Origin: Trichosporon coremiiforme
Taxonomy: Eukaryota; Basidiomycota; Tremellomycetes; Trichosporonales; Trichosporonaceae
Direction of reading: 5' to 3'
Assembly: GCA_039545355.1 (NCBI GenBank)
Contig: BCJJ01000002.1
Location: 831,956-895,955 of the forward strand
Length of the DNA: 64,000 nucleotides
Under the pieces are notes generated by a model, which was not told the DNA's origin, made no database searches, and worked only from the letters and a program-made list of their open reading frames with translations. Below are positions 47,752 to 57,829 of this stretch, piece by piece. Every line of letters begins with the position of its first letter. Position 1 is the first letter of the stretch. A program made the translations under genes and the position numbers.

Positions 47752-50700
47752 ATGGCCGACGCGGAGGTTGACGGGGTTCCCCCGCTTCTCGCGGCGGGCG
47801 TGCCCATGCTCAAGGTGTCAAGCAAGAAGATCAAGCCAGTGACTGTCCGCCTCACCGACACGGCGATCACCTGGCCCTCGCTCAAGGGTGGACGAGGTGA
47901 GTGTTTCTATCCGCGTGTTGCTCGGTTGCCGTCCACCGCCTGCTACCAGCACCACCTTATCAGTAGCTAACAAGACAGTCGACATCACATCCATTCGTGA
48001 GCTGCGACTGGGGCAGTCCCCGACCGATACGTACGACTCGAAGCGATGGCTCACTATCGTCTACGTCCGCGGCTCGGTGTGGAAGGTCATGCACCTCATT
48101 GCGCACACCGACGACGTCTATGACCTGTGGATTAGTGCCCTGCACGGCCTCGTGTCCCAGTCAAGCGACAAGGTCGTCTCCGGTGCCGCGCATGGCCCCG
48201 CGACCGATCCTGATCTGCTGTTCATCCGCCAGCTCTGGCCCGCCGGACAGAAGACACTGAACGAGGCGGCCGCAAAGGGACTCTGCGGAAAGTTGGGGCT
48301 GGACCTGACGCCAGAGGCGCTGAAGCAATACCATGTGAGTTCTTCGCCCTGCGCATTGCTGTGTGTGCGTGACGAGTGCTGCGCTGCTCGGTCTCACTGC
48401 CGCAGTGCTTGCGCTGCAGAAGCCAGCCGAGGCACAGCGTACGCTACGCTACAATGTGCGCATTTCTTGGAAGCCCTGAGAACACAGCGAGCCGGGCGCG
48501 TCAGCACGCTTGGGCAACACCACCCAGCTATCTCCGTCTTCGTTCTCAGCTGACTCCCAGTTTCCGATCGACTCAGCAACGTTCCGCCAGCTTGTGCGCG
48601 ATCTCCAGACGCGGCCCGACCTCGACGACGTCTACGCTCAGCTCACGCGTGACGGGCCGCTGAAAAAGGCGAGTGCCATCCGCTTCCTGACGCAGATCCA
48701 GCACATACCTGAGTCGGAGGCCGAGACCATCTTCGAGCGATACGCCGAGTATCCTGCAGAGGAGCTGCAGGAGCCTAAGGAGCTCCCTGCGCCCCGTGCG
48801 GTCAAGGTGCCGGCGGTCCCGTCGGCAGTGTCTACGCTCAAGGTGGAGGACAAGGACGACAGAGACAAAGCGCCGACAGAGCCGAGCGAAAAGGAGCAAG
48901 AGAAGGAGTCAGGGAATGGTTCGGCACACCACGGGCAGGAGAAGAAGCCGGTCGTGGGCCTGTCCGTCGAGGGTGTTCCTGTGAATGAGGGCGAGGGGTC
49001 ACAGACTCCGCAGACGCCCAACTCAGCCCTGGTGCACGACGCGGTGCAGGCCGAGCATGTACTGCGCACGTCGAATGTGGGATGGAACGACGCCGCGTCC
49101 GCGAGCCCGACCCCGACCTCGACCGCGGCGGGGTGGTGGACTGCGCCCTCGTCCCCATATCCGGTCAGCCCGAGCGGCACGCTGAGTCCGAGCGGGACAG
49201 CCGTGCCTCCGTTCCCGGTTTCGCCTGCATCGCCGGTGTCGACGATCCCCCCGCTCCCTAAGAGGGACCACGGGGTGTGGGGCGCAGACGCGATCAAGCT
49301 CTTCCTCTCAAGTCCGGACAATGTCTACTTCCCTGCCGCGGCGCAGCATCTCTCCAAGCCGCTGACAGACTACTTCATCTCGAGCAGCCACAACACGTAC
49401 CTCGTCGCAGAGCAGTGGCGGGGCGCAAGCACCGTCGAAGGCTATGTGCGCGTGCTCCTCGGCGGATGCCGATGCGTAGAAAGTAAGCTGTTTATAACCG
49501 ACACAAAAGCTTACATCCAGTCGACTGCCATGACGGCAACAGCGAGCCAATCGTGTACCACGCCAAGACGATCACGTCGAGCGTCAGCGTGCGCGACGTG
49601 TGCCAGGCTATTAAGAAATACGCTTTTGTCGCGTCACCGTACCCTCTCATTCTTTCTTTGGAGGTGCGCTGCGGCCTCGAGCAGCAGGACAAGCTCGCGT
49701 CGATCCTCGTCGAGGAGCTTGGAGACCTGCTGGTCACGGAGCCGCTGGAGGGCGTTGATGGGCTGCCGTCGCCGGAACAGCTGAAGGGCCGTATCCTGGT
49801 CAAGGCGAAGGGGCCGCCATCGGGCGGATCGAGCCCTTCCTCCACGCTAGTCCCCACGCAGTCAGGTGGGAGCACGAGCAGCGGCGGTACCGGGGTTGCC
49901 TCCCTCTCACCACCGGTGTTATCCTCGTCACCCCCGACTATGGACCGGACGGACACGGACAGCACAACCGAGAGTGACAGCAGTATCCTCCGCTTAGCCC
50001 GCAAGCTGAGCATCAACGCGCCCAAGGCGCCCGGACAGTTCAGCAAGAAACTAGTCGACCTCGCAGTCTACACCCAGGGCACCAAGTACCGCGGCTTCAG
50101 CAAGCTGGTGCACTACGCGTCGAACCAGATGTTCAGCGTGAGCGAGCGGACCTCGAACAAGATCCTCGCCAGTGGCCAGGCGAGCGATTGGGTCAAGCAC
50201 AACACTAGCCATTTGTCCAGGGTGTATCCGAAGGGCTCGCGCCTCAGCAGCAGTAACTACAACCCGATCCCCTATTGGGAGGCAGGGGCGCAGATGGTCA
50301 GCCTCAACTACCAGACGCTCGACCAGGGGACGATCCTGAACCATGCCCTCTTCGCGCCGGGAGGATACGTGCTGAAACCGCCCTGCCTTCGCCATCCCAA
50401 GATCTACGAGCGCGAGGAGAAGATCACTGTCAAACTCACTGTCATCTCCGCACAGCGGTTGCCCCCCACCCCCGACTTGTATGTCGAGGCGACCCTCCTG
50501 GGGCCAGTCGACTACGAGGAGAGGGCCAAGACGCGCCGCATCCACGAGCCGACTCTGAATCCCCGCTGGGACTCCACACTGAACTTCAGCATCGTGACCA
50601 AGCCGAGCCTCCTAGCTTTGTCATTCCTCCACCTCGAGATTAAGCAGAGCGGCTCCAGCCTCGTCGCTCAGTGGATCCGCCCCCTCGCTGATTGCGGGAG

Positions 50701-50848
50701 GGGGTGGCGATACCTCCCCCTTGAGGATGCGACGCGCAGCAAGTTCCTCTTCGCCAGCCTCTTTGTTCGCCTCGACATACAGAGCGACCAGCAGGTGCCC
50801 CTCCTCCAGCTCCCGAGCCCGCCCGAGCCCAAGAGCCCTCGCAAATGA
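47752..50848 (+). CDS. PLC1: Phosphoinositide-specific phospholipase C
   Basis: Hydrolyses PI(4,5)P2 to IP3 and diacylglycerol. Exons 47752-47896, 47979-48334, 48561-49482 and 49521-50848 give 916 aa. Layout: PH domain (about 1-130), EF-hand-like helices, a long Ser/Pro linker (about 230-400), X domain with ISSSHNTYL (first catalytic His) and IVYHAKT (second), Y domain (about 570-690; [31 protein letters not shown]) and a C2 domain to the end. The X-domain core reads EIDCHDG where most PLCs have a Trp in CWDG. An 80-residue Ser/Thr/Gly-rich linker separates X and Y, the usual autoinhibitory position. A delta-type enzyme is most likely. Confidence 0.94.
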
Positions 50849-51095
50849 TACCCTGCATTTATAACGCGCTGCCATAGTCATCGCCACACTTGTGCCATTA
50901 GTTTCCCATCATGCTGAGTTGTATATAGACCCCTCTCCACTAAGCACCTACATAACATAATTAAAATTCGCATACGCATGATATGTCTGAGAAAAGAAAC
51001 GAAGTTGTAGCCGAGTCTCTCTGAGACTGGCTCGCCCATGAATTATAGGTTATGAAGCTATGTCTATCCTGCAGTGACAGGGTACGGTATCGCAA

Positions 51096-53236
51096 TCACT
51101 GCAATGGGCCCCAATGGAAGAATTGGTGGTCTGGAAGTCAGCTAACCGAAACCATATCACAGCTTACATTTCTGAATGCCGGGCAGGCAGATGCCAAAGT
51201 CGTCAATGATCATGCCAGCTGTCTCCCTCCCGCACGCGAGTACACTGCGATTGATCGGCGATATAATGGCCCAGCTCTTAAGGTGGACCGGTTGCTGCAT
51301 GTTGTTCAGGTTTGGCAGGTACCCAGCGTCTAGGAACAGCAGGAAGTCCTCCCTCCTGTTGTGGAAGCCGTTGCTAAGTCTGATGCCGATTTTGTTGCCG
51401 TGGGTAGACAGGTCGAGGACGTTGGAATCAGTCGAGATCACCATCATGTTGTTCTTGAGAATAGTGGCTCTCTGAAACGGGTTCAGCCTACTCGTGTCCA
51501 TGCCGTCGAGGAGCCCCCTGTAGTTGTAGATCACCATAATCTTGCCCTTGATCGTTGTAATGACGAGGTGGCGGTTTGCGACGGCGACCTTGGTGAATCT
51601 CTCGGGATCCTTCTGAAAGGTCGAGTGCACAACGTCTTGCTAGTAGGTCGTGCTTGTCGTGCCCCAAAATCCCTCGGGAGTCAACAATGCACTGCGAACG
51701 CGCGGGCTGCCGGGCTTCCTGCGAGCCCGCTCGATCTCCTTATCGAGCATCTTCCCGAAGTCTAGGCACTTGCCATCGATCTCGCCTTCGTACACTTGTT
51801 GGTTCACCGTGTGCGCAGCGGCTCTAACTTCGATCTCCTGATACCTTTGGAGCTGGACAGTTAACCTCGACGAGTTCAGGAGATACTTCGAGTGCAGTGA
51901 CAGCTCGATGACGAAGTCGGGCTCATATCTAGCGTGGATGCGGATGTTCGCTTCGCTGCTGACGAAGACGTAGACGTTGTCGATGGTGATGTTCTTGGGG
52001 AGTCCGATGATCATGCCGAGATCCAGGACCGAGTACTCCTTGTTTCCCGGTAAGTCGAGGTTGTAGAAGTGAACATAGCGATTCTCCATGCGGTTGGCTG
52101 TCCACTGAGGTGGAACATTGTCGAACGAGAGGCCAAGCATAGCGCCGTACAGGGAGCATGCGGCGTCCTTGTTGTTAGAAAGCTTGGAGGGCACCCCAGC
52201 GATTGCAAGGGTCGTTCGGCTTCCCCTTGTGCCCGTGTCAACGTGTAACGTGGCGCCGTAAATCCAGTAGTTGCAAGCGATTGACTTGACCAGCTCTAGC
52301 TCACCTCGTGGAAGGTCGAGCTCGGGTCTAACCTTTCGGTGGGAATAGCGATGACCGTAGCCGACCTTGTACACCTCGATGTAGGAAGCCGGTGCAAGAG
52401 GGTACATCCCGTGCTCGAGTGCAGTGGCCCACCAAATGACGACGAAGCCATGGCCTGCGACGATGGTGCCCTTGATCGGCAGCTGGCCAGCTCTGGACAG
52501 GAGTTTTCCGGTGTCCAGATCCCTGAGTTCTAATACCTCCGTCTCGACCTCATTCTCACTTGCCAGCCTCTCGGCCGTCAGGGAATATGTCAGACGAGCA
52601 TCTCGATCGACAACGATCTGGCGAGCGGAGTGGGCAGGAGTCCTGTAGTGGGAGTAGCGCCCTTGATTCCAGCCGCAAGAGGGAGAGTAGGCATTCATAC
52701 CTGGATAAGATCAGAGAGGCATTGCCTGATTACTCACATGTGGTACGCAAGAACTTGGAGATCTCAAAGGGCTTGAGAGGGTGACCATCTTGCTCCGCTT
52801 TGGTCGCCTTGGTGAGAACAATCTTGTCCAGCTCTTTCATCCGTCTGGCCGAAACAGCTGCCTCGAGCCGCTTGCGCCACAGGCTCTTGCAGCCCCCGAG
52901 CGCACCGTGCCAGGTCTTCGACGTCGCTTGAAGATTGAGGATGTCGCCAACATGGAGGTAGGGAAGGATCTCGTAGATGATGTCGAATCCAAGAGCACTG
53001 AGAGGGTCGGATGGTGAGATCCGAGTGTCAGGCCGGGAAATCACCAGCCGACTGGGCGAAACTAGGAGGGGTGCCAAGAATTCGCCAGTCGAGATCGGCC
53101 TGTCCGTGAACGAAGAAGCGGAAGTGCCTTGCTGAATGTCATCCCTCAAAGGAATGGGGCCGGCGGCGGCTCTGGAGTGTTCCATCGAGGTCCAAGGTCG
53201 GCGAGGAAGGCCACTCATTTCGGCGGGAGTGATCAT
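51096..53236 (-). CDS. F-box protein, frame interrupted by one in-frame TAG
   Basis: Likely substrate receptor of an SCF ubiquitin ligase. Exons 52738-53236, 51168-52700 and 51096-51130 join with perfect phases to a 689-codon frame except for TAG at 51640-51642 (codon 520). The F-box lies at about residues 80-125 (LGFDIIYEILPYLHVGDILN, WHGALGGCKSLWRKRLE). The rest is strand-rich (IVAGHGFVVIWWA, NRHLVITTIKGKIMVIYNYRG) and may form a beta-propeller, which is inferred. After the TAG the frame stays open for another 168 codons and ends through a canonical intron, so the 3' part looks like genuine coding sequence. Premature stop, readthrough or an assembly error are the alternatives. Confidence 0.7.
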
Positions 53237-53976
53237 TGCGGGGGCTTTCAGCCAAGCACTGACCAGCAGTGGGCTTCTGTGTTGCGATTATAGAACAGGG
53301 ATAAGAACAGGGGACAGTGGAACAGAGAGGTCGGGCGAGACCTTATTGTAAGAGTGGACGATGTGTGAGTGATAAGACAGTGAGGAGACGAGATAGCGCG
53401 AGGAAGGTCATTTCGGCTGTCTAGGCGACGCGCGGAGAGTGGCGAAAGTCTGTCGCGTGCCTTCGACACTGAGCTGTGGAGTGCGAGTGCTGAGGCAGGG
53501 CTCGGCGAACTTAAGTTGATAGTGCTTCCGACTTCGGATCATGGTAGCTCCGCTGTCCCCATCAAACCGTTGGCACGGTCACAAAACACCTCGCGCGCTG
53601 TGTTGAAGGCGTTGCAGACGGGCAATATGACGGTGCCAAGAAGTGCTGGACAGTACTTGGCGTTAGAGTGAGTCCGCAACCTGCGGAGATGCATACGGAC
53701 TTCTTGAGGGATTGTTGATCCTGAAAGGCAGATTTAGAAGCTGTGCCTGAATATCTCATGATACGCGAGGAGGCGTAGTGCAGGAGTGTCACTCCATCTC
53801 CGACCCTCCTTTCCCCACAGATACCACAAGTGTCCATCGAGCTCGCGACTCTTGACATCGACATCATCGAGCAGCGTATCCCGTTGTGGACTTCGCCGTG
53901 GATAAAAGGCAAGCGATGCAACGACGACATAACCTCCACCAACCACCATGACCCGAACACTTGACTAGCTTAGACG
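53237..53976. other. F-box gene promoter plus possible truncated frame
   Basis: Upstream region of the F-box gene. On the minus strand between about 53545 and 53958 there are adjoining open stretches (a segment with GHLWYLWGKEGRRWSD, then one with IPQEVRMHLRRLRTH) separated by an AG-preceded junction, ending right where the Tc1-like element begins. It could be the tail of a gene cut by the insertion. I do not recognise a family. Confidence 0.35.
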
Positions 53977-54856
53977 TACAGTGGGTGATGAAAAGTGTTC
54001 GGACTCGAGAACGCCACAACGCCATCCTCATGTTCGCTGAGGTCGCCCGAAACACCCGTAGCTCATGCAATATTTAAGCTATGCATCCCATCTTTTGATG
54101 TGTTGCTCTCCTGCGTCTCTACTATGCCTAGTCCTGGTTTGACAACTCCCTAACCCGTTGCAATCGCTGCAACAGCTGGGCTCCTCACACCTCGCTCTTC
54201 CCAGAAGCGATTTGGTGTCTTTCGCTCTAGCTACTTTGATTTCAAGAAGTGCTAAGCCAATGGCTCGCCTATACGCACCAAATCGACGCCAGGGCTCCCC
54301 CCTAAGATCCCCACACCCCTCGGTTTCAAGCTGGCCGTTTTTGCGCGCAGGAACCACAAGGTTCCTCTCCACCAACTCGCCCTCCAGTTGAAGCTGGTCT
54401 GTAGCACCACCATGTCTGTCAATACCCTGCGCAAATACCTCTCCAAAACCGACATGAAGCGCCGCCAGGCAAATCCCAAGCCTTTCCTACCTCCTCGCAG
54501 CAAGATCCTATCGTGGAGGACAATGCCAAGGTGCACAAGGCCAAGAAAACGGTCAAGCGCTGCAGGGAGCTTGGTTTCAAGGTGCTCTTTCACCCCCCAA
54601 CTCTCCTGACCTGAATCCCATTGGAAACGTCTGGTCTATGCTCAAGGAATGTCTGCAGGCGATAGGAGACCTCACTAAAAACAAGGATGCGCTTTGGGAC
54701 GTTGTTCAGTGCCAGTGGGAAGCCATACCACAGGAAGACATTGATAATGCTATAGACTCTATACCGGGAGGAGAACGGCCCTCCGTAGCAATATGGGTGG
54801 TGCGACTAAGTGGTGATAGCTACATGCATATCGTTCGGGATCCCAGTAAATTAAAT
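53977..54856 (+). mobile_element. Degenerate, internally deleted Tc1/mariner element
   Basis: The left end has TA followed by CAGTGGGTGATGAAAAGTG, the terminal-repeat style of fungal Tc1 elements. Transposase remnants follow in the same orientation (see next entry). I could not find a matching inverted repeat on the right, so the 3' boundary at about 54856 is approximate and that end is probably lost. With the catalytic middle deleted and frames broken it cannot be autonomous. Confidence 0.75.
54280..54835 (+). pseudogene. Tc1/mariner transposase remnant
   Basis: A helix-turn-helix part is readable first (ARRNHKVPLHQLALQLKL, then NTLRKYLSKTDMKRRQA and KPFLPP). The sequence then jumps directly to the DDE-domain segment EDNAKVHKAKKTVKRC. 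A frameshift precedes the Tc1 signature SPDLNPIGNVWSMLKECLQ, and another shift precedes the terminal GGATKW. The first catalytic Asp and most of the catalytic core are missing between the two halves, so this is a deletion derivative. No intact copy is visible elsewhere in the window. Confidence 0.85.
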
Positions 54857-54892
54857 ACACATGCATAACATATCCAAAGACGAGCACCATGC

Positions 54893-55231
54893 ATGCAGCA
54901 GTTGGTGGGTTATGCATCACGAGGTGAGAGCCACGGCGCCAATGACCTCGAAAAGTGGCGTTTCCGTCCAGACATTTATGACTACCCACTGTACAAACTG
55001 GTGGAGGGATACCGCCACGTCCAGGACCGGATGTGGGCTGAGCGCGCAGGCATCTCCAAATGGCTCGAGGACAGCGCTGCATTCTACACCTGTGAAGGCA
55101 CCGAGTTCGCCTGCGGCGTGCGAAAGTGTCTCACTCGCATCATTGTAGAAAAGGAGGGCTGTGGGACGGAGGAGGCGGAGGAGAAGATGACCAGGATAGA
55201 AAAGTTCAAGCAGGACGTGTTCACGTCATAA
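54893..55231 (+). pseudogene. C-terminal fragment of a P450-reductase-type flavoprotein
   Basis: An open stretch of about 112 codons whose last 70 residues match the NADP-binding end of CPR-type diflavin reductases, closest in style to fused P450-reductases (CYP505): HVQDRMWAER, AAFYTCEGTEFACGVRKCL and the EKFKQDVFTS end. The FMN, FAD and most of the NADPH lobes are absent. The first 40 residues do not fit the family, so the breakpoint lies inside. It abuts the Tc1 remnant on its 3' side. Expression is doubtful. Confidence 0.7.
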
Positions 55232-56740
55232 GTGCCGCTGAATCATAGCATTAGATAGACCTCCAGAATAGACTGCGCGATGCAAAATAACAGACGAGAT
55301 GAGGCCGATGAGGAGGACATCACCGCACCCGACAGATCGGCATGACGTAACGACGCCGCGAGGCTGCGGCGCCGCTGACGGTGGCTTGGGACTGTCGGAC
55401 GCAACACCTTCCCAGCCCAAGCAACGGTCGCCGACTTCGGCGGGCAATGACCAATGCTTAGCGTGGGAGCGGGCTGTGCGTGCAGATCGGGGGATCAACC
55501 CGAGGAAGTGGGCCCAGCATGAACGCGATGATCACCGACTACGTGTTGTGCCGACGTGCCAAGAAGCCGATCCCAGCTGCCCAGCGGTGATCTGGGGAGA
55601 TCTGGGACTCGAGCGAGTGCGGGGTTGGGTGGATCTGTGTAGTTATTCTGGGCACGCGCCGTCATTTCACCCTCCGCGCTCTCCGCCTTTGACCTCTTCG
55701 ATCTGACAGTGGCGAAGGGCGGAGTAGACAGTGAACAGATAAGCTCACTGCGCACTGCGCGCAAGCAAGACATCGCTGCGCCGAAGGATCTCCGTCATAG
55801 CCACTGCAGGTGCGTGAGGTGCCTCATGCAGAAATGGACGGGCATCATCAAGCCCATGTCAACGGTCGTAGCTCCATCAGCTCATGACACGGTGGAGCGG
55901 GGCATCGGCCTCATCGGCTCTGTGCAGCACGGCATGCCGCACCACTGCGCTCTGCCGTCTGCTCGTGAGGTGAGCTCATGCGCCTGTGGAGTGAATATTT
56001 GCAGCGTTACGGCCTGCGGCCTTTACTCTGTAGTCAGCCCCGCCAAGCGTCGACGCTCTGGGCGGCATGCTGGGCGGATGCCGCCAAGAACCCTGAGGCA
56101 AGCCCGAGGGCGTTCTGTGCGATGGACCAGCAATGGACTCGGTGCGGAGTCACCTTCCTCTCTTCAGCCTTCCCCTTGCGAATGTGACTGTCCGTTGACG
56201 CTAGAATGTTTCGAGCGCGCGCAGGAAAGCTCTCACATGCAGGATTCAACGATGCTGAGATACAGGCAGAGAGTTATTCTTGGCCGCAGCAATTAAGCTT
56301 TCAGCACCAGAGAAGCCGATGAAGGGCAGAGCATGGCTGCAAGACCTAGCCTGGAACGTCATGCCCTGGCCGCCCCCCTTGCACGCCCTGGGCTTCGCGT
56401 CATCGACCGCCGCGCCGTGCCCGACCCATGTCATTGAATGCGGTCAGTCCAGTGTAGCGGCTCGGAAGCGGAGTGTGACCGAAACGTGCTCCGCCTCACA
56501 CCATTGCCAGCACCACGCACTCTCCGTTCGCTGCTCTGCAAGACCACCTCTGCAGTCGCGAACCAGCTCTTGCTCCTCTCGCAGGCCAGAGAAGTAAGGA
56601 TTGAGAAACTGCTCGCATTATTCAGGAAAGACTAAAGGATAACTTGGGTTGGCTACAAAATTCCGCTGTCAGAGCTTTGTGCGCGGCCGTCTCGTCCACA
56701 TCTTCTCCGTGGACCTTGTCAAACGGCGGCCGCGCGCTCA
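55232..56740. other. Region without recognised gene, 1.5 kb
   Basis: Open frames of 100-195 codons exist (for example 55709-56296, plus) but show no family motif, no codon pattern like the flanks and no in-phase introns. A short plus-strand stretch ending at 56635 (VRIEKLLALFRKD) looks protein-like but cannot be extended with confidence. Together with the transposon and reductase scraps it reads as decayed sequence. Confidence 0.45.
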
Positions 56741-57333
56741 CTAATACTTCAAGATGATGTACAGAGCGTGAATGATACCTGGCGCAGCGTTAGCGGCGTT
56801 CGGGGAGTCGGAGATGGCGAAGAGGAAGTCAGAGGTGTGGTGAAAGGTGACGGAGGTGGTGTGGAGTGACCAACGGTTGAAACATCATGGCGACTCCGAC
56901 ACTGCCACTTTCACCGCGATCGCCCTGTGTGTTGGTGGCACACGCGGGGCTTCAGAGAGTGACTGCGAGCTTGTAGCGAGAGGATGCGATGAGGAAACGC
57001 GCGAGGAAGACGTACCGGGGATGTAACCGAGACAGGTCAAGAGAATGTTGACTGCAAGTTAGCTACTGCTTGCGAGTCCATAAAGCTGTGTACTCACTGA
57101 GGAGGTCAACACCGCATCCACGCTCGAGGAAGACACCAAGAGGCTGTAGATTGTCAGTTGCTGGTCGAGTCGAGGAGGCCGCGCAGGCTGTCGGAAAAAA
57201 GAGAGTAAAATACGTCAGCGATGACTTACCGGGAAGATGACGGCGAGGATGATCTTAAGAATGTCCGAGCAGGCTGGGGTAGTCAGTACAGGTGCCAGCA
57301 CGCATCGCAGCGTGTCTACTCACTGGCCGGCAT
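56741..57333 (-). CDS. PMP3: Plasma membrane proteolipid 3 (PMP3/UPF0057)
   Basis: Tiny hydrophobic stress-related membrane protein; loss in yeast alters membrane potential and salt tolerance. Five exons of 10, 44, 46, 36 and 38 nt (57324-57333, 57230-57273, 57098-57143, 57016-57051, 56741-56778) give 57 aa with perfect phases. It reads through SCSDILKIILAVIFPPLGVF, then LERGCGVDLLINILL and LGYIPGIIHALYIILKY. These are the two transmembrane helices and the PPLGVF and LGYIPG motifs of the family. It is invisible to simple ORF finding because no exon exceeds 46 nt. The last intron is 237 nt. It diverges from MSH3. Confidence 0.95.
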
Positions 57334-57829
57334 GATGGATAGATTGGATGGGATAGTGGCAAGTCGCAACAGGGAGGTGTGTTTTGGAGGTTATATACAG
57401 GGGAGCGGTCGGGCGTTGGCGCTATCCCAAAGTGGATGGCATCGCCCGTCCAGCCTGCAGCCCGAATCATGGACAAGGAACTTGTTGCTGCTCCGTGGCT
57501 TCTGACGTCATTGTCTGCACCCGCGCGTTCTACGCAGGCCCTACGCATTGCACGCCCTGTCATCCTGTCAAGCCTGCCTGCCCTGCCCCTTTGTTCCTCG
57601 GACGATGATGCGCGTGCCTGACATTCCGGTGCCCTGTGACACTTGCCTGCGGCGGCCCATCGTTCAGAAAACTTGGCGGGGCTCGACTTGAAGTCACCAC
57701 GTGCTAACAGGGGGGCCCGGATAACAGTCGCATCACCGCCCGCGACCTCCACTTCAGAGGTTCACTCTCTCGACTTCCTCGCCCAGCAACGACAACGACG
57801 CACACGAAGACCTCAACAGCGCCAGCGAG
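57334..57829. promoter_or_regulatory. Divergent promoter region, PMP3 / MSH3
   Basis: 496 bp between divergent starts. A TATA-like TTATATA lies at about 57391-57397, close upstream of the PMP3 start when read on the minus strand (TATATAA). No other motif is claimed. Confidence 0.5.

Noticed and set aside
51643..51705. An intron that would splice out the F-box TAG
   Set aside because: The only in-phase donor is GTTCGC and there is no CTAAC/CTGAC branch near TACTAG, unlike every other intron here.
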